Source: Cymbomonas tetramitiformis
Lineage: Eukaryota > Chlorophyta > Pyramimonadophyceae > Pyramimonadales > Pyramimonadaceae
Length of the DNA stretch: 64,000 bases
Assembly: GCA_001247695.2 (NCBI GenBank)
Contig: LGRX02033467.1
Coordinates: 1-64,000, forward strand
Direction of reading: 5' to 3'
The translations under genes were made by a program, and so were the position numbers. A model generated the notes under the pieces. The model saw only the letters and a program-made list of their open reading frames with translations. It did not search any database and was not told the DNA's origin. This document shows positions 42,486 through 54,200 of the stretch, in pieces. Positions within the stretch are counted from its first letter, which is position 1. Each line of letters opens with the position of its first letter.

Positions 42486-43062
42486 ATCGAATTTGGGGTC
42501 CGACCCCAAGGGGGGGGGAAGGGGGGGTATGCCGATGAGCCCCGGTGGGTGAAGAGGCGTAGGTCTGTAACGCGTGCCAACGTCTCGGGAAAAAATCGTG
42601 TCAAGGCGAATTCGATTGTGTGCCCCCATGGAAGGCGTAGCGTGAGAAGTTGCACTCATGATAGAATTCCTATAGGTGGGAGCGTCGGGGTAAGGTGGCG
42701 ATGGCGCGGAGTGAACGGGAGCTCGCGGAAATGAAGATGCGGTCGTTGCGGAAATAACTTTGAAGTCCCAAATAGAGAAATGCGGAAGTCGAAGTACACG
42801 TTGCGCAAGAAGTCCGAGACGGAACTTGATCAGGTTTCAATCGAACGGAAATCACGTGGACATCCCAAAAAAAACACGTAGGGTACGCTGCAACGATAAA
42901 CAAAATTACTCCGTTACAGACGCGTGCGCTCAACCGCGAGTCCTCATACGTACTCATACTCGATCGAAACCATCAAATTGGGCCCCCAACGCCCCACCAA
43001 GCGGAGGCGTTTATTCAATCATGTTACCAAACGTAGTGAAAGGTGCCTGGCGCACCATAACC
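42486..43062. other. Intergenic region
   Basis: It contains G9 and G7 runs at 42510-42530. No gene or repeat recognised. Confidence 0.35.
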
Positions 43063-43259
43063 TGTTAGATCTGATATAGTTTCGACTATATATTGGGTTA
43101 CAACGGTCAGAATGCTTTCACTTTCGGTAAACAAACTAAGTCTCGGATAACATAATGAAAGCTCGGCTTAAGCCGGAAACTCTAAACTTGTGACACCCGT
43201 ACTATACGGAGTACTAGTTCAGCTATAGGAAAGTGACCCACAGAGTGTCACATCCAGCA
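43063..43259 (-). repeat. Diverged LTR of the gag-only family (minus)
   Basis: On the minus strand the 197-bp block starts TGCTGGATGTGACACTC and ends ATCTAACA. It keeps the layout of the LTRs at 4141, 8176 and 46288 (TGACACC and TTCCTATAG motifs) but is clearly diverged. It is the 3' LTR of a truncated copy. Confidence 0.65.
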
Positions 43260-43274
43260 AAATGTCGACTATGC

Positions 43275-43640
43275 GAGTACGAGCGGAGTGCGGAGCCGAG
43301 CGGAGCGGGGACCATGTCGTCGCCGGTTCCCGCCTTCACGTGTGCGGTATAGCACTCGCGAACCCATTGTTGTATCGTGAGTAGGTCGAAAGCGGCTCGT
43401 TGGTCATGTACACATGTAGAAGGAGTCGTGACACCAGCGACTGGTAGAACACTCTGTCCAGCGCCTATATGAAGAGGGTCTTCACGTCCTCATCGTCCAG
43501 TGTCGACCTCGTTTGTGCGGCCTTCAGCGCGGCGTTGAAGTCGCTAATAGCATCATGGGGATCCACTTTCGCGAGAACACGAACCCCTAGCATGTCGGGC
43601 GGTCCCTGAAAGGGCGCATCCGAGGGTGTCACAACAACAA
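43275..43640 (-). pseudogene. Gag remnant of a related retrotransposon (minus)
   Basis: The minus frame PFQGPPDMLGVRVLAKVDPH then AISDFNAALKAAQ matches the gag of copies 1 and 2 (PFQGQADMLSIRISAGVDPH, IEDFNAALKAARTRA). Farther on, QQWVRECYTAHVKAGT corresponds to QQWVREC(Y)AEHVRAGT. A stop after LFI, a damaged section and direct fusion to the LTR show internal deletion of everything 3' of the gag middle. Confidence 0.7.
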
Positions 43641-44639
43641 ACACGCTTAGAAGGGGTCCCTCGGGCACCCCTGAAAGGCCTGTCAGACCCCCCATATTTA
43701 GTCACGCTACCGCAGCCCATGTCAGACCCCACCGCATTTGTCCCCATCGCGCCCGTCTCAGCCGTCAGCAAACGCCCCAACCATGACCCCCTTTTTCAGT
43801 AAATGTCATTCCCCCCTCAGTCACGGTCCTACCCCAGTTCATTGTCCGCTCGAGCGCCCAAAGCATATCACGTTCACCCTCCAGCTCAGATCTCCCTCCC
43901 AGTATAAATCATGCACGACGCCTCGCCAAGCGCTACATCGACGTCGCCGCGACCAGCCCGTGCCGATCCGCGAGCACCGCAGAGCGTCAAGCACGACATC
44001 ACGCGAAGGGACATCACGACATGACCACACATGACGTCTCGGCGATGCATGACAGGGCAAACGCAAGCGCGCGTTGACACCAAACGCCGCTGTCACTGGG
44101 AACCAATAGTCACAGGGCATCCGAAACGACAATGGCATTCACGGACTTCCACTATGCTCGCTTGAGTATTTAGCTAGCTCCTGCTTCGAAAAGTCAGATC
44201 CGAACCTTTCAAAACCATTCTGCGGGATAGTGATATTTGCCTATTGTGGCCTAGTATTAAATGTGATATATGCATACATATGCTTCGAATCCACATGAGA
44301 GCTTTGTCACTAGCAGTTTGTAAGAGTCTGGTTCGAATCCCCAGAGTGCCGGCACGCCACTCTGATGTATGTGCGAAGTCGTGCCGGGGTGTTTGTTTTA
44401 TCTGTGAATTGCCCCCTGTGTTGCTCGTTTGCCTTTCTGCTTTTCATGCTTCCATCTGAGCCTGAATCTACAGTCTGCGAGTACAAGTTAGACCCGCGCC
44501 CGTTTTGCGAATCCACGAGCCGGCGCGGCAGAAGCGCGTTGCCGCCTGGCATGTTTTACGTGGCACAGCAATAGACACGCATGTCGCCGTTCCGCAGCGG
44601 TGGAGATCCGCAGCTGTCCGAAAACGTTTGCGAATTCAG
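43641..44639. other. Intergenic region, nothing recognised
   Basis: No secure gene. Several short frames only. Confidence 0.35.
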
Positions 44640-45500
44640 AACACGCTCGTGAATTCCCACAGAGGGGAATTTTTCCCGTTGAGCGCGCAGCGGCGAGATA
44701 GCCCGAAGCTGCGTTTATCATAAATTCACACCCGCGACGGCGAACTGTTACAGGCACTCTCAGCAGTATTCACGTGTGTGCACGATGCGCCCGGCCTTTT
44801 TGTGCCATATTTTGCACCATTTGCTATGCGAATTCGAACCTCGCAGGGCTTGCTTGCCGAATATGCTCAAAACGGCGTATGTGACCGGCGTTTGGGAATG
44901 CACAACCGTAGCCGCGCCAACTCGAGCCGTGACACCTGACTTTTGCTGTTTGACGAGGTTGTAGCCGAACCCATGTTTTTCCCACAGTTTGTATGATGTT
45001 TATCTTTGTGAATTCGATCTGCGCAGGCTGTGGCAACGTTGAATTCCCCGAACGGACCTGTGTGACAGGTTGTGGGAATTCACGGCTGACGGCGCGCCAG
45101 CTCGAGTCCAAACACCTGACTGCAACCTTTTGACAGCATTGCAGCCGAACGCATGGTTTTTCCTTCAGTTTTTATTGTGTTTGTCTTTGGGAATTCGACC
45201 CATGTGGGCGTTGGCAGCGGTGAATTCCCCGACGGGCCTGTATGACAGGTTGTGGGAATTCATGGTTGGCGACGCGCCGGCTCGGGTTTGGATACCTGAC
45301 CTATGCCTTTTTGCCATGCGTGTGCTCGAAGCACGCCTTTGCCCGCAGTTTCTTTCATATATTTCGACGTGAAGTCGTGCTTGGCTGCTCGAAGGGCGCC
45401 AACTAGGGTCTTGTGGCAGGTTGGGGGCATTCACCGCAGGAGCCGCTCGTGCCGCGACCCGGGTGCACGACACGCGAGCCGCAGTGAATGCCCAATTGCA
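44640..45500 (+). repeat. ~180-bp degenerate tandem array
   Basis: Copies are recognised by GAATTCGA at 44830, 45010 and 45191 (spacing 180 and 181 bp). Each continues with a GTGACAGG..GTGGGAATTCA..G.CGCGCC..CTCG segment and ACACCTGAC, then a T-rich run. The first and last copies are truncated or more diverged. Confidence 0.7.
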
Positions 45501-45840
45501 AAGTGTTGTTTTGTTCTGCTGGAACGGTATCACCTAACAGGGCGCCGAACCTTTTCGTTATAATATATTTTAAAAAAACTTGCCCTCCAATGCCGCACCC
45601 ACATCTCAAACCCAAAATCCCTCACAACACCCCACACTCAAACACAACAGAGATGCGCCGCCATTTTAGCACCCAGCAATACCCCCACGCCCCGCCAGCC
45701 GCTACATTGCCGCCCCCTGTTCATAATCGCGACAAGGGCAGCATGCGCGTCGTGCGAACTCTAATAGAACCCGCTTCCCGTCCGACGGGAAAGCGGGGTT
45801 TGAGGAATCCATCAAGTCTGCCGCGGGCGACGTCGGGTGT
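45501..45840. other. Intergenic region
   Basis: No recognised gene or structure. Confidence 0.35.
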
Positions 45841-45844
45841 CAGG

Positions 45845-46005
45845 GATATGACCGATGACATATATGTCATATATGTCATACCATGTCATGCCATGTCTTG
45901 TGTCATAATGACATACAGTCGTCAAGTATTGTCAGTACGGTCGACTATGACATGTACAGTCATAATGTCTGTCATCCACCTAAGGTGAGTGACATCTGTC
46001 ATCGA
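45845..46005. repeat. Cluster of TGTCAT/ATGACA motifs
   Basis: In about 160 bp the hexamer TGTCAT or its complement ATGACA occurs more than a dozen times, partly as TATATGTCATATATGTCATA. It may be simple-sequence drift or a binding-site cluster. Confidence 0.5.
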
Positions 46006-46155
46006 GAGGCCAAGTATATGGCATCGAGATGGCGAAGCAAGACAAGTCTTGAAGAACCGAAGTGTCCTGATAAGACGCGTCTTCGCTTCAAGCATGCACT
46101 GAACAGCATGCGAGCATCAATGGCTATATTCGTCTAGCCGATGCGGGAAGTTCAC

Positions 46156-46215
46156 CTAGTGCTCTCGGGTTCACAACCCGATGGTGGTAACGCATGCGAT
46201 GCGTGAGAGCACTAG
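46156..46215 (+). other. Potential three-way RNA/DNA junction
   Basis: An 11-bp closing stem (CTAGTGCTCTC with GAGAGCACTAG) encloses two hairpins: GGGTT-CAC-AACCC and ACGCA-TGCGA-TGCGT. Such a compact 60-nt structure is unlikely by chance. Identity is unknown; it is not a canonical tRNA and lacks the hammerhead core. Confidence 0.45.
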
Positions 46216-46287
46216 AGTATATGAGGAGCATTGGGCTCGAGCAAGCACTTCTGGTCTACAGACTGCTGCACTCATATCCCACCAAAC

Positions 46288-46500
46288 TGCTGGATTTGAC
46301 ACTGTGACACCCGAAACTGTCACATGTCACTTCCTATAGTAGGCTGGGTGACCGTCACCAGTAGACGGGAAACACCCGTTAGATATTTATGTTATCTCGA
46401 CTTTTATCATTCTCACTTTACCGTTCTGATATCGTAACCCTCAACTCAGGGTTTATCTCTCCAGCTAGATATATATTACAGCGGAACTATATATCTGACA
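46288..46500 (+). repeat. 5' LTR of retrotransposon copy 2
   Basis: The 213-bp LTR starts TGCTGGATTT and ends ATCTGACA, highly similar to the LTRs of copy 1. It is followed by the same GGTTTGGCCCCACTTACG as in copy 1, so this leader is conserved. Confidence 0.8.
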
Positions 46501-46883
46501 GGTTTGGCCCCACTTACGTTTTATTTAGACACTGCGACACTGCCAACATGATTGGCTAAAGCCGGACGCTTGGGATGGAGTGAGGCGCTCCGCGCGTGAG
46601 AGTGCCGGCAGTCACGGGTATGGCCTAAGTTTTGTGGGTTGATTTACGGCGCACTGTAGGCCTTTGAGAACATTTTTTCTTGCGGGACTTAACGTTGGAC
46701 TGGTTTACGTCTTCTGGTTGGTTGCCACACCGTTACGTATCGGCCGCCTTTGCCACACGACTTCCCGGAATTCCCGATCCCTCACAGCAGCTGTATCGGC
46801 GACCCACCACATTTCTTGGCCGCCCCTGACTTCCGCATTTTCACGTCTCATTGCCTCACTCCGTCCCTCCAGTCTATCTCATC

Positions 46884-48406
46884 ATGGTCGCTTCCACTAG
46901 ATCCACCGCTAGCATGGCGAATCGCCGGCGTGCGTTGTCCACAATTTTTGATTCCGTTGCTGCCAGACATGCGAACGCTCGGCCGGCTGCTAATTCGGCG
47001 GGAGCTGCGTTCCTGGCTTCAGTGCGTACCCTCCAGAGGGAGCACTTTGACATGAAGATCGCCAAGTCCGTCCGTCAGAAGTTGTTCGAGAACAAGGATG
47101 GCAGATTTTCCGGGACGGAGTCCCACGCGTCGGCACTCTTCGCGAAGATGGTCTCTGCACTGCAGACGGCCTTCGTGACCGAAGACCTTGGGTTTGCTCC
47201 GCTTTTCGTGCTCGACGACGCGACCCTGGCCATCCGCGTGGAGGCCAACAATTTGTTGTACTCCACGCTCGAGCTGATGGTCGACCCCATGTCGCCCGCG
47301 GCGGACTGGATGGATTCGTCCCACTCCAGCTTCCCGGCTGACGGTAAGCGCGTTCTTCTCGAATTCGCCCGCCGGATGATTCCAGCGGGTGACCCCTTTC
47401 AGGGTCAAGCGGACATTTTGGGCCTCCGCATCTCTGCGGGCGTGGACCCGCATGACAAAATCGGAGACTTCAACGCCGCTCTGAAGGCTGCGAGGGCGCG
47501 GGCCACGCTCCTGGACGAGGACGTGAAGGCGCTGTTCATCAAGGCGCTCGACACCACCTTCTACCAGCCGGTGGTGTCCCGGTTACTTCTCCACGATCAA
47601 CGAGCCGCTCATGACCTCCTCACGATTCAGCAATGGGTGCGTGAATGCTACGCCGAGCACGTGCGGGCGGGCACCGCCACGGCGTCCGCACACCGGTATT
47701 CTCACGGCACGCATTTCATGGAGAGGACCGGCGATGGCCCCGGTGCGCCCGATGAGCTTGCGGATTTGAGGACGATGGTGCTCGACTTGAAGCGGCAACT
47801 CGCCGCATTTGTCGCCTCCGCCGAATCCGAGCCGTCCCCGCGGGGATTCACTCCCCGCGCGGACAAACCGGACCGACGGCCCAAGACCCGCTTCGCAGCC
47901 TCGCCCCTACCCAAGGGGGGGCAATTGGTCACAGTCCATCTCGAAGAAGGTCGCCTTTCACCGCGACACCGGTGCGACCGTACCGTATTGTCAGAACCAG
48001 GTGTGCGCGAAGGGCAAGGCACGGCATTGGCATCGGGACTGCCCGAACGGGGGCCGGACCGGCCTCTCGGCCTACGCTTTCGCTGAGGAGGCCGAGAACT
48101 CGGTGTTGGCCGCGAAGTTTCAACATGCCATCGACCACGACGACGCCGAAGAGTTCGACGCCCTCTGCATGCTCGCGGGCGGGAAGCCGGACATCTTCGC
48201 CGACCTCTCCGCGTGCTCGTTCTGCGAGGAGGACGGTGAGGCCCTCGTGCCCGCCGTCACTGAGTTCTCGGAGTTGGCACGCACGGCTTGGGCATCGACT
48301 TTCAACGTCAACACTTTCATCGCCAACATGCCGGTGGTGTCGGAGCCGGCCACGCACTCCCCACCCGCGTCGGTTGAATCCGATGAGGAGTGGACCGGTC
48401 CGCCTA
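46884..48406 (+). pseudogene. Gag-like protein of copy 2, one frameshift and truncated
   Basis: ATG 46884 (MVASTRSTASMANRRRALS) opens a frame parallel to copy 1. It is continuous through PFQGQADILGLRISAGVDPH and LLLHDQRAAHDLL to LPKGG. There an extra C after the G7 run at 47915-47922 shifts frame. The downstream frame (from about 47920) has NWSQSISKKVAFHRDTG and the CQNQVCAKGKARHWHRDC knuckle. It ends where the long inverted repeat begins. This copy is the better guide to the intact N-terminal 340 residues. The protein presumably assembles particles and binds RNA. Confidence 0.7.
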
Positions 48407-49032
48407 ACCCCTACCATTTTAGAAAATGTTAGTACGCGCACTAACGGTACGCTAAAGACCCACTAACTATATAAGAGTACGGCGCGTTAGTGTGCATGTA
48501 CGTACTCTAAAGGCACACTAACCGCAACGTTAGTGTGCCGTTAGGTCGTGCATTCTATGAAACATACCTTAACGACACCTTAACGGCATACTAACTCAGT
48601 ATGATCACTTGCGTTTAGGACATTAACTGTGCCCTAAGTGTGCATACTAACGGAACAATAACGGGACACTAACGACACACTAACAGAGAATATTAACAGG
48701 CAGTTAGTTCGTAGATAGTGTATAAGTAGTGCATACTTAGTGTACCTAAACCTTACACATTAACGGCATACTAATAACACACTAACTCCGTGCATTAACG
48801 GGTGGTTAGTACGTAGTTAACACACTGTTAGCATACATTAACTACATGCGAATTACACACGTAACTGGTATCCTAGTGTATTAACGGTATACTAACTATG
48901 CACATTAACAATTATTGTTAGTGTGTCGTTAGTGGGCTGTTTGTAGTATATTAACGACACACTATACGAGCTTCACGCAGCGCACGAAATCCGCAAAAAT
49001 AGTGACATAAACAAGCAGCGAAACAGGCTAGC
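48407..49032 (+). repeat. Left long inverted repeat
   Basis: It is built from irregularly spaced GTTAGTGTG, CACACTAAC, CGTTAAT and ATTAACGG motifs. Its last ~80 bp (TACGAGCTTCACGCAGCGCA...) are unique sequence also found at the right repeat. Confidence 0.85.
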
Positions 49033-49182
49033 ATACGCATGGAACACTCGAGCATGTCTAATACAATCATATTAATACATAGTGTAGCTAGCTAGGCACG
49101 ATGGGATACAATTGGGACTACTCATCTCTATCCTACCAATACGCAAAATAACGTTCTATTCGTACGATTTCTAGTTCCGACA

Positions 49183-49269
49183 CTACGATTGTAAACAATC
49201 TATCAACCTAGCACGCTCGAAGGGAAGCTTGAAGCTCATGAAGTACTCGAGGCGGTCGATTTTCTCCAT
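49183..49269 (-). CDS. Small 28-residue frame, possible first exon
   Basis: Minus strand ATG 49269 gives MEKIDRLEYFMSFKLPFERA then RLIDCLQS and TAG. AGG|TTGATAG could be a donor. It is either a short first exon or chance. Confidence 0.2.
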   Translation of the reverse strand: MEKIDRLEYFMSFKLPFERARLIDCLQS

Positions 49270-49555
49270 TTAGGGTTTCTCCAAAACAGCCGATCTGAAA
49301 AAGTAAAGCAAAGAACCAACACTTAGTAAAAAGCGGAAAACGCATCAAAGATTCCCTTGTGCAAAACATAACTAGCAACCTAGGAACCTCAAAGAAGCGC
49401 GAATGTGAACGCGAGATGATGGTGGAAAAATTGATTTCACCACTCGAATATTTTCAGCGATCTGAAAAACAAAACCAACCAAGTAACGTTTAGTAAAGAT
49501 GAAAGATAATATAAGTGACAAACGAAATTAACGAAGGAAACTGAAAAGGAGAGGT

Positions 49556-49621
49556 GGAGTGAGTTGGATTTGAACCAACTATTTCGAGTGCAAAGGACTC
49601 GCGGGAATCTTCGTTCACTCC
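49556..49621 (-). tRNA. tRNA-like gene with reduced D arm
   Basis: On the minus strand a perfect 7-bp acceptor (GGAGTGA/TCACTCC), a perfect 5-bp anticodon stem (CGAGT/ACTCG around CCTTTGC) and a perfect T stem (GTTGG/CCAAC around TTCAAAT) are present. B box GGTTCAAATCC is intact. Only 13 nt separate acceptor and anticodon stems, so there is no normal D arm or A box. A TTTT stretch follows 8 nt downstream as a possible Pol III terminator. It is tRNA-like; identity cannot be assigned. Confidence 0.45.
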
Positions 49622-50262
49622 AAGTCAAAGTTCCGCGCATGCCAAGAATGAGCGCGCTAAGCACACACAAAATAATACATATACATATAAAAAACATGCA
49701 CTACAAACCTGTGACATATTGCAGCGAGCAAGAATGAGAAATATCATAACATGCAACCCGCTGGCGAGGCCACCACACGCTGCTGCACACTGCTGGACGG
49801 TGAAATGTGAAGCGTTGACGGCTGTAGCGGTGAGTTTGAACTTTTACAGTATTCTGTCAAAAATGCCTACTGTACAGTGGACACCTTCACTTCCCGTTGC
49901 GCGTTGGGGGGCGTGAGAAGTCACAGCACGTCCTCGTCACGCGAGCACGATCGACGATAACGATGACGATGACGAATTCTGCGAAACGTGTGCCATGCCA
50001 TGCCATGCCATGCGATGCCATCGGACGATTGGAGATGGAATAATCCACCGCATGACGCTCGCGCTCGCGGGTTGGGGATCGCAGGCACGCAGGTCACGTA
50101 TCGATCGCGATCGTCATCGATTATTCCACCCCACCTCGCGATTGTGGACTTGCTCATTATTTCCGTTATCATGCGATCATCTGTGATCGTAGCTCAGTTG
50201 GACTTAATGTCGAAAGTCAAAGGGGCATGTGGCACGTGTGGGTGGACGGGGGTTACATACTT

Positions 50263-51170
50263 AAGTGCATAATTTCGGAAAATGTTATTATACGGCTTGA
50301 TATTTTTGGAGAAGTTTGGAGAAGGTTTGGACAAACTCAAAAATATAAAATTTTGACATTTAGGGTTTAGGAGTAGTCGTGCGGGGCCATTTTGGTCACG
50401 GCAAACCGCAGGAAATCGTGTTTTGCACTTGGCATGCATGCGCGTCGCATGAATGTGTTGATAAAAGGTCACCGCCGAGTTTGGGGAGGTGCACCAAGTT
50501 AGTTGAAGGCACTTGAAAGTTGCATAGCCAAGATTTTAGGGTTTTAGGGTTGCTGGCGGGTGAAATATTGGCTGTGAGAGCAGGGGTTTCGCGTATGCGG
50601 GGTCCGCTATAAAGTGCATAATTTCGGTAAATGTTGTTATACGGCTTGATATTTTTGGAGAAGTTTGGAGAAGGTTTAGACAAACTCAAAAATATAAAAT
50701 TTTGACATTTAGGGTTTTGGAGTAGTCGTGCGGGGCCATTTTGGGCACTGCAAACCGCAGGAAATCGTGTTTTGCACTTGGCATGCATGCGCGTCGCATG
50801 AATGTGTTGATAAAAGGTCACCGCCGAGTTTGGGGAGGTGCACCAAGTTAGTTGAAGGCACTTGAAAGTTGCATAGCCAAGATTTTAGGGTTTTAGGGTT
50901 GCTGGCGGGTGAAATATTGGCGGTGAGAGCAGGGGTTTCGCGTATGCGGGGTCCGCTAGAAAGTGCATAATTTCGGTAAATGTTGTTATACGGCTTGATA
51001 TTTTTGGAGAAGTTTGGAGAAGGTTTAGACAAACTCAAAAATGTTATTTTTTGACATTTAGGGCTTTGGAGTAGTCGTGCGGGGCCATTTTGGGCACTGC
51101 AAACCGCAGGAAATCATGTTTTGCACTTGGCATGCATGCGCGTCACATCAAAATTGCGATGCCCCAAGTT
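50263..51170 (+). repeat. Left subterminal 349-bp tandem repeats
   Basis: Units start at 50263, 50612 and 50961 (AAGTGCATAATTTCGG), exact spacing 349 bp; the third breaks off near 51150. Each contains CGGCTTGATATTTTTGGAGA, a TTGACATTTAGGG segment, CCATTTTGG and GCATGCATGCGCGTC. Related sequence is inverted at 59538-60309. Such subterminal repeats usually bind transposase. Confidence 0.9.
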
Positions 51171-51261
51171 TGTTCAAATGCTTGAGCATAAATATGCAAA
51201 AAATGTTATCATTATTGCATTGTGAATGCCAAATCCCATACTATATATTTGAATGCAAAAA

Positions 51262-54200
51262 TTACAACAGTGATAACACGCGCTCATGCTCGGCAGCAGG
51301 CATCTTGTACACATCCCCTCTTTTAACTAGGCGCACATCGGTTGCACGCACGGCTTCACAAGAGATCAAGCACTTTTTACTTGTGTCTAGTATGTAGTCA
51401 TCTCTCACATCGGCATCTTCCCATTCAAAGTACCTCCCCGAAACCACAAATTCTCCCGGGGCAAAATATTGCCCATAGTCATCTCGGCGCCCCCTAGGTC
51501 CAACCTCCGTCACGGCGGATAACGCCTTCACCAAGTAGTAGGCGTGTGTGCGGTCCGCCGGGTCTCGGTGGACCGCGATGATGCATCCGCGCCGCACCGC
51601 TACACTCACATCACTCGCATACTCCTCCACCAACTCCCGCACCCTTGCCGCGTCCGCACCCGTTGCGGGCGTCAATTCCACCTCCCTCCACAAATCCACA
51701 TGCGAGCTCTCCAAACAGTTCTCGGACGTCGGCATGGACGACACACATTCTGCATAGCATGACACGCAATAGCATGTCCTGTCGCGCACCAGCAACTTCC
51801 CCTCCACGCCCGATCGCACCGAATGCAGTTGCAAAGTGCGCTCCAAAGATTTGTATGCGATGCGCGCCGTGTGATCAACCGCCGACAAACCTCCCGCCAC
51901 CTCTTTCGTCGCGTCCTCGGGAACTAGATAAAAAATCGTTGATTGAATGCGGCCCTCGACTTCGTGTAGCTGGTGTCCGCGCGTGTGCGCAACCTCTCCA
52001 CACAAAAAGCATAGAGATCGGCCGCACACAAGATCTTCCCATACCATTTGTCACCCTCCGAAATTACCGCCACCGCCGCCGCATGCTTCACGTGTGCCCC
52101 CGCTCCGTCCTGCTCCCCTTTAGCATGCGCCGTCTCAAAGAAGTTCCGCTGACAAGGAATCCCCAGCGACCATTCCATTTTGCTGTTTCCCACGTCCGCG
52201 AATCCCGCCGCGCACTTGTTCTGCCCCGCACAACCATCCGCCCATTCGTGAATAAATATTGGCTTCGGAATCCCCCTTTTCTCAAAGTACTCCTTGATGA
52301 TCACCTCTCGCATGTACTGAATGAATCTGTGATCATGCTTGCGGTCATCACTGATAAAGTACACATAGTCCTTTATCACAACCGGGTTCTCCGCCGTGGA
52401 CTCTACCCCATCGACTTCCTTGCACGCGTGCCGCCATAATACACACACCAACACAGTAGCCTGCTTCACCACCCAGTGCAAACTCTGAACTTCCCTCGGG
52501 ATGTTCAACGAATGGTTCTCGGAGAAGTCGAAACACCACGCCGTATGCCCCAACGGCAAATCCGTGATACACGTCTTAAATTGACGGTGCTGGTGCAAGG
52601 CCATGAATGTATGGTAAGCATAGGGACGCAAAAACGGGCAGTTCCCGACGCCATTTAGCCTCCGCCACTTCCACGATTCCGACGCCGCGTCCTCGCACAG
52701 AAAGCGTCCATTGCACCGACAGTTTGGCGACTTCCCCGGTTCGTGCCCCAGCAACAGCGTTTGTAGCTTAGATATCAACGCCCCCAATTTCGTCTTCTTC
52801 TGCAAAAACTGCAACCTCCTAACCTCTTTCCCTTCGTCGTCGTACTTGCCCGTACTCAGAGTCTCATAGCACGACCACCTCACCTCCTCCGCATATTGCA
52901 CCTCCTTCTCGCACACTTTAAAGTTCTTCAAACCTCCGCACTGTTTGCAGGTTTGCAACAGGCACTCTATGCGGTGCTTATCCCCTTCACGCGGGCACAA
53001 CAGACTCTCCGCGAACGTGGAGGTAGACTTCCCCGCCTTCACGATGCCACACACTTGCCCCGTCGGCGCACCCACCGCGCTCTCCCTCTTTTCCTCCGCC
53101 GTCCGTGGCACTCGGGGGCAACACTTCTTATCCTTGCACGGGCACTTCTTGTGCACCGCCTCCCGTGCTTCGTCGAACCCTTTAAGCACCATGCGCATGT
53201 CCTCGTGATACCTACAACAACAAGAGATGTTGTCCCTTCTTGTCAACCGTACCACATTGTGCGGTTTGCAAACTCCCGCCTTCTCAAACGACCTTTGCCC
53301 CACCTTCACGCTTGGATATTTCGCCACAAATCTCCGGTACACCACTAGTTGCGAAGCCTCAAGCCAATGCTTGCTAACGTACTCACGGGGCGTCTTAAGC
53401 TTCCCCGTGTGTGGATCTCTTGCCAACACCACGTCCTTCTTACAAGGACTCACGCGCGTGTTGTCCGGGTGCAACCAAAAGTCGCGGATGAGTGCACAAG
53501 TGGCTTCCGCCATGCACACCGAACGACGCCCACGTCGCTTGGGGCGCGTCACACCCACGTGCAAGCTCCTTCGTGCACGCTCGGCATTGCCCACCCTCGC
53601 ACCCGCCAGCATGTTTTTATGCCCCGTGATGCCCGCATATCCTACACGCTTATGCACGCCTAACATTGTTGTCGCTGCGGTTAACACTTGCCCCTCTTGC
53701 ATGTTCTCGCCAAACACTGCGGCCGCCACTGCAAGCTTGTGCTCCTCGTTCAAGTTAGAATTCCTACTCGACAGCGCCCCAAAGACCGCAACCAGGTTTT
53801 CTAGAATGCAGTCCATAGCTTTGGTCTTCGCCATTTCTGTATCACCGAACAACGCTGCGCGACAGCGTTGCAGTACACCTACTGCCACTTCCTTTGGCAG
53901 CGTTTCAATGTACCCCCTCACCGCTGAAGCGATGCGGTTTGGGGACCTACTAAAAATCTCGCTCATCTTCCCTATCCAGTGGTTCCTGTTTCCTCGCTTC
54001 AGTGGCGTGTATTCCTGTGGTCTGTCAACTTCGTGACGTGTCAGCGACCGACGCAAACCATCTTCTTGCCCCTCTATCCCTCCTTTGGACACTTCGCGCG
54101 AAGTGTCCAGTTCGTCTGGAGAAGAACATTCCTCTTTGTCTGAGCTGTCAGGAATCTGACAATTGCGCAAGGGCGTGGAAGTCGCCTCAGCTCGTGCAGA

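Larger units (their letters stand above)
46288..48406 (+). mobile_element. Gag-only LTR retrotransposon copy 2, 3'-truncated
   Basis: This is the 5' LTR, leader and gag of the family found at 4141-8393. It runs colinear with copy 1 up to CCGCCTAACCCC and then stops abruptly at the left long inverted repeat (48407). The missing 3' part is not found after the right inverted repeat at 63324. Confidence 0.75.
49033..50223. other. Left part of outer element
   Basis: Apart from the tRNA-like gene (49556-49621) and a 28-codon minus frame (49183-49269), there is no recognised gene. 49994-50022 has CCATGCCATG tandems. It ends with the AAGG target duplication of the inner transposon (50220-50223). Confidence 0.4.

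Noticed and set aside
46156..46215. Hammerhead ribozyme
   Set aside because: The three-way fold is present but the conserved CUGAUGA and GAAA core sequences are absent.
50520..50560. Telomere-like TTTTAGGG repeats
   Set aside because: Only two units occur, and they recur as part of the 349-bp subterminal repeat of the transposon, so no telomere is indicated.
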